NCBI RefSeq assembly: GCF_036227565.1
Contig: NZ_CP109460.1
Location: 5,084,001 to 5,148,000 of the forward strand
DNA length: 64,000 nucleotides
Direction of reading: 5' to 3'
Source of the DNA: Streptomyces sp. NBC_01454
GTDB taxonomy: Bacteria; Actinomycetota; Actinomycetes; Streptomycetales; Streptomycetaceae
Part shown: piece after piece, positions 8,840 through 17,791 of the stretch
How the letters are laid out: every line of letters begins with the position of its first letter
Position numbering within the stretch: position 1 is the stretch's first letter
Translations under genes and position numbers: made by a program
The notes under the pieces: generated by a model
Told to the model about the DNA's origin: nothing
Databases searched by the model: none
The model's input: the letters and a program-made list of their open reading frames with translations, nothing else

Positions 8840-11200
8840 TCAGCCCGCGAGTCCGAGGTCCGTGGCCTCGTCGGTCGGACTGCTGTCCCGCTGGGCGGGC
8901 AGCCGGCCGCCCGGGAGCGGCAGCCGGCCGGGGACGGACCCGCCGGCCGCGGCGCGCGGGGACGGGGCGACGGTGCGCCCGGCCGGCGGCAGCGGGGCCG
9001 GGGCCGCCTCCTGGCCCAGGAAGACCCGGCGCACGACCCGCTCGGCGGCGTGCCCGTCGTCCCACTGGCAGAACCGCGCACGGAACGCGGCGCGCAGCCC
9101 GGCGGCCGCGTCGTCGTCCCAGCGGCCGCTGCGGAAGGCCTCGATCAGCTCGTCCTCGCTGGTGGCGATGGCCCCCGGGGTGTCGCCCGGCCGGCCCGAG
9201 AGCAGGTCGAAGGTGACGCCGCGGGAGCGGACGTAGGTGTCCCAGTCGTCGGCGTAGGTGACGATCGGCCGGTCGAGGTTGGCGTAGTCGAACATGATCG
9301 ACGAATAGTCGGTGACCAGGGCGTCGGCGGCCAGGCACAGCTCCTCGACGACCGGGTGGCCGGAGACGTCGATCAGCGCGCCGCGCTCCTGGAGCGCCTG
9401 GAGGCGGGCGTCCCGGTCGTAGAAGTAGTGGGTGCGCACCAGCAGGACGAAGTCCTCGCCCAGCCCGCGGGAGAGCTTTTCCAGGTCGAGCCGGGGGACA
9501 TAGCCGACCTGGTAGTCGCGCATGGTCGGGGCGTAGAGGACCGCCGTCCTGCCGGGCGCGATGCCCAGCCGCGCGCGGATGTCCAGGACGTCCCGGTCGG
9601 TGGCCCGGTAGTAGACGTCGTTGCGGGGGTAGCCCGCGTTCACCGACTCGAAGCCGCAGGGGTAGACCCGCTCCCACTGCTCGGTGGTGTGCTGGTTGGC
9701 GGAGAGCGAGAAGTCCCAGCGGTCGGCGCGGGCCAGCAGCTTGCGGAAGCTCATGCCCTTGGCGGCGGCCGGGTAGCGCTTCTGGTCGGTGCCCATGGAC
9801 TTCAGCGGGGTGCCGTGGTGGGTCTGGAGGTGGATCTGGCCCTCGCGCTTGATCACGCCGTCCGCGAAGTTGACGTTGTTGACGAGGTACTTGGCGCGGG
9901 CCATCACCTCCCAGTAGCGCGGCGAGTTCAGCACGACGTGGTCGATGCCGGCCGGGACCGCGCCGGCCTCGGCGAGGTGCTTCTTGACGACCCAGACGCC
10001 GTGCACCCCGGGCGCCAGCTCCTTGGCCTTCTCGTAGACCGCCAGCGGGTTGCAGGCCGGCAGCCGGTTCCAGTAGGCGGAGTAGACCGCGAGGTTCTCG
10101 TCCAGCGGCTGGCGCAGCAGCGCCTGGTAACGCAGGTCCATGGCCTTGCGCTTGGCCTGCCGGACCCGCTTGCCGGCGTGCTTGCGCACCGTGCGCCGCA
10201 CCTTGCCGGCGGCCTTGAGGCCGGCCAGTGCCGGGTAGGCGTCCTTGGCGAGCAGCGCGTACTTGCCGCCGGCCAGGCCTGCCGGGCGGACAAAGCCGGC
10301 CGGTATCCGCAGGCGGTAGTCGCGGGCGGCGCGGTGGAAGAACTCGGCGGTGGCGTCCCGCGGCAGCCGGCCGGGCTTGTCCAGGACGGTCAGATAGTGG
10401 TCGACCATCTTGCGGAACATGTGCGGGCGCCAGCGCGACAGCTCGGGGTGGGCGTCCAGGTGGGCGAAGACCCGCGCGTACTGGTCGAAGACGTCGAAGT
10501 GCTTGCGGCTGGTGGTGCGCAGGATGTTGCCGCCCTGCCGGCGCTGGCGGTAGTGCAGACATACCCGGTCCAGGACGGCGATCCGCCGTGCGGTGATCAG
10601 GGTGCAGAACGTCCAGGGGGCGTCCTCGTAGTAGCCCGCGGGGAAGGTGAAGCCGTGCTCCTCGACGAAGTCGCGGCGGTAGGCCTTGTTCCAGACGATC
10701 TGCAGCAGATCGAGCAGCCGGGGGCGCTCGGCCAGCGAGAAGACGGGTGCGCCGGACTCGGCGAGCAGCCCGGCCAGGGTGTTGCGCCGGGTGGCGCCGT
10801 CCCAGTGGGTCCGGGCGTAGTCGAAGATCAGGATCTCGGGGTCGTCGGTGGCGGCCAGCCGGTCCGCCAGGGCGCCGAGCGCGCCGGGGGTGAGGGTGTC
10901 GTCGCTGTCGAGGAAGAGGACGTAGTCGCCGCGGGCCCGCTCCAGGCCGGCGTTGCGGGCCGGGCCCAGGCCGGCGTTCTCCGGGAGGTGGCGGACCCGG
11001 ACGCGGGCGTCGCGGGCGGCGTACTCGTCCAGGATGGCGCCGCTGTGGTCGGGGGAGCAGTCGTCGACGGCGATGAGCTCGAAGTCCGTGAACTCCTGTG
11101 CCAGCACCGAGTCCAGGCACGCGCGCAGAAAGCCCTGCACGCGGAACACGGGGACGATGATGCTGAACCGGGGTACGGCGTCAAGGCCTGTCTCGGACAT
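8840..11200 (-). CDS. GT2 glycosyltransferase / CDP-glycerol glycerophosphotransferase fusion
   Basis: A 786-residue fusion. The N-terminal GT2 domain (about 9-230) has FSIIVPVFRVQGFL, the diphosphate-binding IAVDDCSPD and the DxD in YVLFLDSDDTL. The C-terminal domain (about 370-730) is of the CDP-glycerol:poly(glycerophosphate) glycerophosphotransferase family (TagF/TarF), with the catalytic-type motif HLQTHHGTPLKSMG, the region LYAPTMRDYQ and the nucleotide-binding stretch VTDYSSIMFDYANLDRPIV. The last 60 residues are low complexity. It should add sugar and glycerol-phosphate (or another alditol-phosphate) units to a lipid-linked chain at the inner membrane face. The start is ATG 11200, with GAGGAG upstream. 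It is divergent from the deacetylase gene. Confidence 0.9.
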   Translation of the reverse strand: MSETGLDAVPRFSIIVPVFRVQGFLRACLDSVLAQEFTDFELIAVDDCSPDHSGAILDEYAARDARVRVRHLPENAGLGPARNAGLERARGDYVLFLDSDDTLTPGALGALADRLAATDDPEILIFDYARTHWDGATRRNTLAGLLAESGAPVFSLAERPRLLDLLQIVWNKAYRRDFVEEHGFTFPAGYYEDAPWTFCTLITARRIAVLDRVCLHYRQRRQGGNILRTTSRKHFDVFDQYARVFAHLDAHPELSRWRPHMFRKMVDHYLTVLDKPGRLPRDATAEFFHRAARDYRLRIPAGFVRPAGLAGGKYALLAKDAYPALAGLKAAGKVRRTVRKHAGKRVRQAKRKAMDLRYQALLRQPLDENLAVYSAYWNRLPACNPLAVYEKAKELAPGVHGVWVVKKHLAEAGAVPAGIDHVVLNSPRYWEVMARAKYLVNNVNFADGVIKREGQIHLQTHHGTPLKSMGTDQKRYPAAAKGMSFRKLLARADRWDFSLSANQHTTEQWERVYPCGFESVNAGYPRNDVYYRATDRDVLDIRARLGIAPGRTAVLYAPTMRDYQVGYVPRLDLEKLSRGLGEDFVLLVRTHYFYDRDARLQALQERGALIDVSGHPVVEELCLAADALVTDYSSIMFDYANLDRPIVTYADDWDTYVRSRGVTFDLLSGRPGDTPGAIATSEDELIEAFRSGRWDDDAAAGLRAAFRARFCQWDDGHAAERVVRRVFLGQEAAPAPLPPAGRTVAPSPRAAAGGSVPGRLPLPGGRLPAQRDSSPTDEATDLGLAG

Positions 11201-11404
11201 GCGGTGCTACTCCTCGTAATGGACTGAGTACAGAAAGCAGAAATCTCCCCAAAGGGGTCTCTCGCGTCGTCAGTCGTACGACACCTGTTCACTCAAAAAG
11301 GTTGTTCTTCGTCATCTGAAAGTTCCGTGGGCCCCGTCACATACCCGGTGAAGCGGGTCATTGCCGGGCGGGCAGGAACTCCCGGGTGGCCGAATACTGA
11401 GTGC

Positions 11405-13600
11405 GTGTCACCCGCGCACCCGCCCCCCGTCTCCCGCCGCCGGCTCCTCCAGGTCACCGCCGGCGGGCTGCTCGCCGCGACGGCGGGCGCCGGCGTCTGG
11501 GCCCGGCTGTCGGACGACGCCTCCCGCACGGCCGGACCGGCGGGCTCCGGACGCTCCCTGGTGGACCCGGCCGACCAGTCCTTCGTGCACATCGTCGCGC
11601 ACGCCGATGACGGCCTGTTCTTCATGAACCCCGACCTGGAGCAGTCCCTGCGCAGCGGGGCCCGCTCGGTCACCGTCTGCCTCACGGGCGGCGAGGCCGA
11701 CGGTCACAACGTCAGCCGCCGCGCCCCCGACCCCGGCCGGGTCCCGGTGGACCGGGCCGCCTTCGCCCGGGCGCGGGCCAACGGGCTGCGGGCCGCGCAC
11801 GCCGTCATGGTCACCGGCAGCCCGGCCGCCCGCTGGGACGTCGCGGCCCGCTCCCTGCTCCCCGGCCTCGAAGTGGAGATCCAGACGCTGCACGACGCCC
11901 CGCAGCACCAGCTGATCTTCCTGGAGCTGGTGGAGTCCCGGGCCGTCTGGCAGGCCCGCACGGTCAGCCTGCGCGGCCTGTGGCTCGGGGCCGCCGCCAC
12001 CCTCCCCACGCTGCGCCCCGCCGGCACCCCCGTACGGCGGCAGTACCACTACACCCGCGACCAGGTCATCCGGACCCTGGTGGCGGTGCTCGACCGGGCC
12101 CGGCCCACGGTCGTACGGACCCTGGACCCCAACGCGGTGCATGCGCGCAGGCGGCCGCCGGCCACCGCGGACCACGACCCCCGGCTGGCCGGGCCGCGCT
12201 ACTACGACCATCAGGACCACACCGCCTCCGCCTACTTCGCGCAGGCCGCGCTGGCCGCCTACGCCGACCGCGGCCGGCCCCCGATCGTGGAGAACTACCT
12301 CGGCTACGAGGCCGGGGTCCTGCCGGACGACCTCGACCCGCGGACCTCCCGCCGCAAGGCCGCGCTGCTGTCGGTCTACGGCTGGGCCGACCATCGCGCC
12401 TGCGGCGACCCGGCCGGTTGCGGCGACCGCAAGGTGGGCGGCGATGCGCTCAGTGGCGTCTCGCGCCACTGGACCCGCAGCACCCGGCTGCGGGCGCCCG
12501 GCTCGAACGCCTGGATCCGCCCGGCGCAGGACGGCCGGCTCGCCGCCTTCGCGGTCCTGGGCGGCAGGGCCTACTGCTGGGCCGAGACCCGGCCGGGCAG
12601 CGGCAGCTTCGGCGTGCCGGCGCCGGTCGGCGGTGGGCGGTTGCAGGGGCAGATCCATGTGGTGCGCCGCCCGGACGGCACGCTCCAGCTGTTCGCCTCG
12701 CGCACCGTGCTGCCGGGCCGTCACACCGGCCACCACCGGGAGCTGTTGACCGCACCGCAGACCGGCACCGGCCGCGACGGGGTGCCCGTCTTCGCGCGCT
12801 GGGAGTCGCTGGGCGCCCCGGACGCGGACCCGGTCCGGTCGCTGGAGACCGGCTTCCCGGCGGCGGTGGCCGCCCCGGACGGCACGGTGCACGTCTTCGT
12901 ACGGACCTGGGACGGCAACATCGCCCACCGCGGCGGCCGGCCGGGCCGGGACTTCTCGCCGTGGCAGCGGCTGGAGGGCACGGTCAGCACGCTGCAGGCG
13001 TCACCGCGGATCGTCGACGGGCTGGACGCCTGTGTGGACTCCGACGGGCTGGTCCATCTGGCCGCGCCGAGCGCCGGGACCGTGGCGCACTGGGTGTCCA
13101 AGGAGGCCGGGGGGCTGCCGCGGCCGGCCGCGGCCACCGGGCTGCCGCAGCCGGCCGGCCCGGTCAGCCTCGTCCCGCTGGCCGACGGGGTGGTGCGGGC
13201 CGTCTTCCGGCGGTCGGGCACCGCCCAGGTGCTGATCGCCGAGCGGCCGCGCAGGATCGGCGGCTGGCGGGTGTCGGCGCGGTGCGCGGCGGTCGGCGGG
13301 TACGGGCGGGTGGCGGCGGCGCCGGTCGGCAGCGCGGACCGGATGGTGCTCGCGGCCCGCGACGACGCCGGCGAGGTGCGGATGGCGATGGCGCAGGACG
13401 GCCCCGGGCCCTGGCAGCGGGGCCGGGTGGCGCATTCGGCGGCGGCCGGTGTCGCCCAGGACGCCGCCGGGCGCGCGGTGGTGGTCGCGCTGGGCACCGA
13501 CGGCCGGCTGTACACCGCCCGGCAGACCTCGCTCGGGCCGCGTGCGCTGTTCGGGGGCTGGCGGGCTCAGACCCGTTCGCCCGAGCGGAGGGGCGGCTGA
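11405..13600 (+). CDS. Secreted PIG-L family deacetylase with propeller-like C-terminus
   Basis: About 731 residues. From the GTG at 11405 the N-terminus is a twin-arginine signal, SRRRLLQVTAGGLLAATAGAG, so the protein is exported folded. The deacetylase domain (about 55-320) carries the PIG-L metal motif AHADD (HIVAHADDG) and a later YYDHQDH, usual for zinc-dependent removal of acetyl from N-acetylglucosamine-type sugars. The C-terminal 350 residues contain repeated blades, with lines such as DGTVHVFVRTWDGNIAHR and DGLVHLAAP, resembling beta-propeller/sialidase-like repeats that bind glycans. The start is uncertain because an in-frame GTG also lies at 11327. It probably trims wall polymer or peptidoglycan sugars. 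Its stop overlaps the convergent gtrA-like gene by 34 bases. Confidence 0.82.
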   Translation: MSPAHPPPVSRRRLLQVTAGGLLAATAGAGVWARLSDDASRTAGPAGSGRSLVDPADQSFVHIVAHADDGLFFMNPDLEQSLRSGARSVTVCLTGGEADGHNVSRRAPDPGRVPVDRAAFARARANGLRAAHAVMVTGSPAARWDVAARSLLPGLEVEIQTLHDAPQHQLIFLELVESRAVWQARTVSLRGLWLGAAATLPTLRPAGTPVRRQYHYTRDQVIRTLVAVLDRARPTVVRTLDPNAVHARRRPPATADHDPRLAGPRYYDHQDHTASAYFAQAALAAYADRGRPPIVENYLGYEAGVLPDDLDPRTSRRKAALLSVYGWADHRACGDPAGCGDRKVGGDALSGVSRHWTRSTRLRAPGSNAWIRPAQDGRLAAFAVLGGRAYCWAETRPGSGSFGVPAPVGGGRLQGQIHVVRRPDGTLQLFASRTVLPGRHTGHHRELLTAPQTGTGRDGVPVFARWESLGAPDADPVRSLETGFPAAVAAPDGTVHVFVRTWDGNIAHRGGRPGRDFSPWQRLEGTVSTLQASPRIVDGLDACVDSDGLVHLAAPSAGTVAHWVSKEAGGLPRPAAATGLPQPAGPVSLVPLADGVVRAVFRRSGTAQVLIAERPRRIGGWRVSARCAAVGGYGRVAAAPVGSADRMVLAARDDAGEVRMAMAQDGPGPWQRGRVAHSAAAGVAQDAAGRAVVVALGTDGRLYTARQTSLGPRALFGGWRAQTRSPERRGG

Positions 13601-13995
13601 GCGGTCCGGGCGGGCGGGCGCAGGATGCGCCGGGAGACCAGAAAGGTGAACGGGAGGGCGAGCAGCGCCGCCGCCAGCGGCGCCACCGCGGTGTTCAGCC
13701 CGCACCAGCTCACCAGCGCCACCAGCCCCACGCTCTGCGCCGCGTAGTTGGTGACCTGCGTCAGCGGGAAGAGCAGGAACTTCTTCCAGGTCGGCCGGGT
13801 GCGGTAGGTGAAGTAGGTGTTCAGGAGGAACGAGCCGAGCATGCTCAGCGCGAAGGCGCCGGTGTAGGCCGCGAAGTACGGCAGCATCCGGCGCAGCGGC
13901 AGGTAACAGGCGTAGAAGGTCAGGGTGTTGACCCCGCCGACGGCGGCGAAGCGCACGATCTGGCCCCAGGGGGCGAGTGCCGGCAGCGCGCGCAT
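13567..13995 (-). CDS. GtrA-family membrane protein (lipid-linked sugar flippase)
   Basis: 142 residues with four predicted membrane spans: IVRFAAVGGVNTLTFYACYLPL, AYTGAFALSMLGSFLLNTYFTY, LFPLTQVTNYAAQSVGLVALV and APLAAALLALPFTFLVSRRIL. The RFAAVGG start and LNTYFTYRT are characteristic of GtrA. The family moves polyprenyl-phosphate-linked sugars across the membrane. Its ATG overlaps the stop of the upstream glycosyltransferase (TGATG), the usual pairing of a GtrB-type enzyme with GtrA. Together they would supply a sugar donor outside the membrane for side-chain glycosylation of a wall polymer. Confidence 0.88.
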   Translation of the reverse strand: MRALPALAPWGQIVRFAAVGGVNTLTFYACYLPLRRMLPYFAAYTGAFALSMLGSFLLNTYFTYRTRPTWKKFLLFPLTQVTNYAAQSVGLVALVSWCGLNTAVAPLAAALLALPFTFLVSRRILRPPARTAQPPLRSGERV

Positions 13996-14969
13996 CAGCC
14001 GGCCCGCGAGCCGGCGGGGGCGGCGTCGGCGGGGGCGGGCGCGGGGGCGGTGGTGTTGCTCTCCTTGACCAGGAAGTGCGGCCGCCGCTTGGCCTCGTAG
14101 TAGATCCGTCCGATGTACTCGCCGATCAGCCCGAGCATCACCATCTGCAGCCCGCCCAGGCCGACGATGATGGCCACCAGCGTCACATAGCCCGGCGCGG
14201 TGACCCCGCCGACGAGCGCCGCGCCGATGATCCACAGGGTGTAGAGGGCGGCGAGCGAGGCCAGTCCGAGCCCCGCGTAGATGGCCAGCCGCAGCGGGCG
14301 GCAGTTGAAGGAGAGCATGCCGTCGATGCCGTAGTTGACCAGCGAGCCGATGTGCCATTTGGTCTCGCCCGCCTCCCGGGCGGCGTTGCGGTAGTCGAAG
14401 GTGACCGTGTCGAAGCCGATCCAGGAGAACAGGCCCTTGGAGAAGCGGTTGTACTCCGGCAGCGAGAGCAGGGCGTCCACGGCCGTGCGGGACAGCAGCC
14501 GGAAGTCGCCCACGCCGTCGGTGAGTTCGACGTCCACCCAACTGTTGACGGCGCGGTAGTAAAGCCTGCTCAGCGCGGACCGCAGCCGCCGGTCGCCGTG
14601 CCGGGTGCGCTTGGCGACGACCTGGTCGTGGCCGAGCTGGTAGAGGTCGAGCATCTTCTCGATGAGCGCGGGCGGATGCTGCAGATCGGCGTCCATGAGG
14701 ATCACGGCGTCGCCGTCGGCCGCCCGCAGGCCGGCCAGTATGGCGGGCTCCTTGCCGAAGTTACGGCTGAAGGAGAGGTAGCGGGTGGTGCCGCGGTGCT
14801 GCTGGGCGAGGCTGCGCAGCCGGGCCAGGGTGCCGTCGGCGCTGCCGTCGTCGACGTAACAGAGTTCGTACTCGACGGCGAGCCCGGCGAGGACCGCGCG
14901 GATCGTGTCGTCGAAGCGGCTCAGGACGGCCTCTTCGTTGTAGCAGGGGACGACGATGGAGAGCTTCAT
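13995..14969 (-). CDS. GT2 polyprenyl-phosphate glycosyltransferase (GtrB/DPM1-like)
   Basis: 324 residues. The catalytic GT2 domain (1-220) starts MKLSIVVPCYNEE, with YVDDGSADGT for UDP binding and the DxD in VILMDADLQHPP. Two hydrophobic segments follow (about 232-255 and 265-290), matching the bactoprenol glucosyltransferase layout. It should load a sugar onto undecaprenyl phosphate at the cytoplasmic face. The stop overlaps the start of the GtrA-like gene by one base, supporting a donor-making and donor-flipping pair. The sugar is not known; the GalE in this locus makes UDP-galactose or UDP-glucose plausible substrates. Confidence 0.9.
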   Translation of the reverse strand: MKLSIVVPCYNEEAVLSRFDDTIRAVLAGLAVEYELCYVDDGSADGTLARLRSLAQQHRGTTRYLSFSRNFGKEPAILAGLRAADGDAVILMDADLQHPPALIEKMLDLYQLGHDQVVAKRTRHGDRRLRSALSRLYYRAVNSWVDVELTDGVGDFRLLSRTAVDALLSLPEYNRFSKGLFSWIGFDTVTFDYRNAAREAGETKWHIGSLVNYGIDGMLSFNCRPLRLAIYAGLGLASLAALYTLWIIGAALVGGVTAPGYVTLVAIIVGLGGLQMVMLGLIGEYIGRIYYEAKRRPHFLVKESNTTAPAPAPADAAPAGSRAG

Positions 14970-15029
14970 GAGCAGGCCTTTTCGCCGGGGGCAGGGGACG
15001 GCGCGGACGCCGTCCCCTGAAGGCTGATT

Positions 15030-17675
15030 CTACAAATCTGTGGGAATGTCACTATTTGAACGGCGTAGTGGTGTGACGCGCCGTCGGCCGCGGACCGCCC
15101 CGGCCGCGGCCACCACGGCGAGCAACAGCGCCGCCGCGGCGCTCGCCGCCAGCCCCGCCCCGAGGCCCGGTGGCCGGTAGGAACACGACAGCCGGGAGGC
15201 CCCCGTGCCCAGCGGGACGGCCGCCAGACCGGCGAACGGGTGCGGCGCGCGGCGCGGGCCGCCGTCCACCGAACAGCCCCACCCCGCGACCGCCGGGAGC
15301 GCCAGCACCGCGCTGCCGCGGCTGCCCGGCCGCAGCCGGGCCGTCAGCCGGTGGCCGCCGGCGGACAGCGCCACCGGGCCCCGGGCGCGCAGCGCGGCCA
15401 CCGCCGCCGTCAGCCGCCGCCGGGACAGACAGCCGACGGCGTGCCCGGGGACGCGCTGCGGACCCCGGCCGGTGAAGCGCACCGAGACCCTGCCGTCCGC
15501 GGGCACCCGGCCCAGCGCCCGCACCGGATTGGCGGTGACATCTGCGCTGCCGATCCCCGTGCTGTGCCCACCCAGCCCGCTGACCTGCCCGGCGAACCAC
15601 GGCGCCGACCACACGGCGGTGCTGCCGGGGGTGCAGTGGGCGGTGAAGGTGGTCCCCGGGCCGCTCGGGTCCGCCGCCGGCCGTGCGGCGGCCGGCCGTG
15701 CCGGGCGCAGCAGCCAGCCGCCGCGGACGGGCACCGGGGCCGCGCCCGCGCTGGGTGTCAGCGCCGGCACCTCGTAGACGGCCGCGCCCAGCACCCGCTC
15801 CTGGCGGGCGAACACGGTCTCCCCGGGGGCCGCGCGCGGGAGCGTGCCGCGGACGGTCAGCAGCGGGGCCGGGTGCGCGCGGTGGGGGACGAAGCGGGCG
15901 CGGCGCTGCGGCACCGGGGACAGGAAGCTGCCGACGCCCATGATCGCCTGGCCCGCCGGGTCCTCGAAGCTGAGCGTGTGGCGGCCCCTCATGTACCACC
16001 CGGCGCCCAGGCGTTGCAGGGTGCGGGCGGTGGCCGCGGGCACATAGCTGCTGTAGTAGGCGCCGCCCTCGCCGCCGAGCAGCAGCGGGTCGTTGTTGGC
16101 GAACTCGTGCGGACCCGGATCGGTGCGCGAGCGGGGCCAGTCGGTGCGGGCGGCCAGCGCGTCCCGGGCCGCCAGCGACGCCCCGGTCAGCGTGATCTTG
16201 GGCTGGAACCAGGGGATCCGGTCCCGTGCCGCGGTCACCGAGAACACCGTGTACGCCGAGCCGAGCAGGACGGTGCCGGTCAGTGCGGCGGTGACGGCCC
16301 GCCGGGCGCGGCCGCCGGGCAGCGCGCCGAGCGCGGTCAGCGCCACGAGGGCCGCGGTGCCGCCGCCGGCCACCAGGATCCAGGTGGCGGTGCCGACCGC
16401 GCCCTGGTGGCGGCAGAGCCAGGCCAGTACGGCGACCAGCCCCGCGCCGGCGGCCAGTTCGCCGGGCCGCGGGCGGTGCGCCAGCGCGAGCCAGGAGATC
16501 ATCACGAGGATCCCGCTGAGCACGAAGGCAGCGCGGTAGGGGCTGCCGTTGGGCAGCGCGAAGCCGTGCCACAGCAGGATCGTCGGCTCCTGGACGAACG
16601 ACCAGGCGACCCCCGCCGCCAGCGCGTACCAGCCCAGGCGCACCCGCGGCGGCACCGCGCGCACGAACGGGAAGGCGGCCACCAGCAGCAGCCCGGTCAC
16701 CCCGATGAAGAGGTTCGGGGCCGGTACCGCGTCGTGGCCGCCGGGCAGCAGCTGCGACAGCTGGAGGAGCAGGGGCGGCCGGCCGGGGTAGGACGCCGGG
16801 GGAGCCGGCTGGGCGGCACGGCTGGCCTGGAAGGTGACGGTCAGGACGGGCGCGGCGAGCAGGATGCCGGTCAGCGCCATCGAGACGGCGCGGCCCGCCG
16901 CCCGCAGCCGGTCGCCGCGCGGCATCGAGGTGGCCGTCAGCATCCGCAGGCCCAGCACCAGCGCCGTCGCCAGGGTCGCCATCGCCGCCGTGTAGAAGTT
17001 GCCCGCCCAGGCGAGCGCGACCAGCAGGGTGCCGGCCACCCAGCGGGTACGGCGCAGACACCAGTCCGCGGCGATCCCGGTCAGTGGCAGCGCGACCAGG
17101 CCCCACATCCACATGGGGTCGGCGAACCCGTCGTTCAGCACCCAGGCGCACAGGCCGTAGCCGGTCGACAGCAGCGCCCGCAGCACGCCGGAGCCCGGCC
17201 GCAGCCGGCCGAGGGAGACGGTCATCAGCGCGGTGCCCAGGCCGATGCTGAGCAGGGTGACCAGGAAGACCGGGAGGTCGGCCAGGGCCCGGGGGAAGAG
17301 TCCGACGAGCCAGGAGAACGGGTTCATCAGATAGGTGAAGAAGTCGGCGAGGAACGGGACGCCGTAGCCGCTGCCCCAGTTGAAGAACAGATCGCCGCCG
17401 GTGGCGCCGTGCAGCAGGTCCCACAGCCGGACGTGGAACGGCACGAACTGGTTGCCCAGATCGTTGACGGCGCGGGAGCGCGGACCGAAGGGGTAGCTGC
17501 CGCAGAGGGCGAGCCCGAGGCAGTACGCGCCCATGGACAGGGCCGCCGCGAGCCCGGGTGCCGTCAGCCGCGCGAGGGTCCGGCGCACCACGGCCGGGTG
17601 TTCCCTTCCGGGAAGGGGTCGGGCAACCTCCAGGGGCCGGACCGCCTCTTGTGGGGTGGCGGGCGTCGGAGCCAC
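15030..17675 (-). CDS. YfhO-family polytopic membrane protein
   Basis: About 881 residues with a dozen or more hydrophobic segments in the first 500, then a large extracytoplasmic part and a final span, AGLAASAAAALLLAVVAAAGAV. NDLGNQFVPFHVRLWDLLHG near the start and NWGSGYGVPFLADFFTYLMNPF resemble the YfhO family (GT-C-like fold), implicated in glycosylation of lipoteichoic acid in Firmicutes. It fits the lipid-linked sugar pathway of the neighbouring GtrB/GtrA pair as the enzyme using their donor outside the cell. I chose the GTG at 17675, six bases after GGAGGA; a GTG at 17681 touches the ribosome site. The C-terminal region carries few recognisable motifs. Confidence 0.8.
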   Translation of the reverse strand: MAPTPATPQEAVRPLEVARPLPGREHPAVVRRTLARLTAPGLAAALSMGAYCLGLALCGSYPFGPRSRAVNDLGNQFVPFHVRLWDLLHGATGGDLFFNWGSGYGVPFLADFFTYLMNPFSWLVGLFPRALADLPVFLVTLLSIGLGTALMTVSLGRLRPGSGVLRALLSTGYGLCAWVLNDGFADPMWMWGLVALPLTGIAADWCLRRTRWVAGTLLVALAWAGNFYTAAMATLATALVLGLRMLTATSMPRGDRLRAAGRAVSMALTGILLAAPVLTVTFQASRAAQPAPPASYPGRPPLLLQLSQLLPGGHDAVPAPNLFIGVTGLLLVAAFPFVRAVPPRVRLGWYALAAGVAWSFVQEPTILLWHGFALPNGSPYRAAFVLSGILVMISWLALAHRPRPGELAAGAGLVAVLAWLCRHQGAVGTATWILVAGGGTAALVALTALGALPGGRARRAVTAALTGTVLLGSAYTVFSVTAARDRIPWFQPKITLTGASLAARDALAARTDWPRSRTDPGPHEFANNDPLLLGGEGGAYYSSYVPAATARTLQRLGAGWYMRGRHTLSFEDPAGQAIMGVGSFLSPVPQRRARFVPHRAHPAPLLTVRGTLPRAAPGETVFARQERVLGAAVYEVPALTPSAGAAPVPVRGGWLLRPARPAAARPAADPSGPGTTFTAHCTPGSTAVWSAPWFAGQVSGLGGHSTGIGSADVTANPVRALGRVPADGRVSVRFTGRGPQRVPGHAVGCLSRRRLTAAVAALRARGPVALSAGGHRLTARLRPGSRGSAVLALPAVAGWGCSVDGGPRRAPHPFAGLAAVPLGTGASRLSCSYRPPGLGAGLAASAAAALLLAVVAAAGAVRGRRRVTPLRRSNSDIPTDL

Positions 17676-17791
17676 CGGCACTCCTCCACGATCGGCGAAC
17701 GTTCACTCCACGTTATATGTCTTAATGGTCCCTTTTGCTCGGCTGGGACGCCGGGTCTTTCGGGGGATTGCGGAAAGGAACGGAGGACACG

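Noticed and set aside
9050..11227. Plus-strand open frame of 725 residues opposite the first glycerophosphotransferase fusion
   Set aside because: No recognisable domain; Val/Gly/Asp-rich shadow of the gene on the other strand, which has clear GT2 and transferase motifs.
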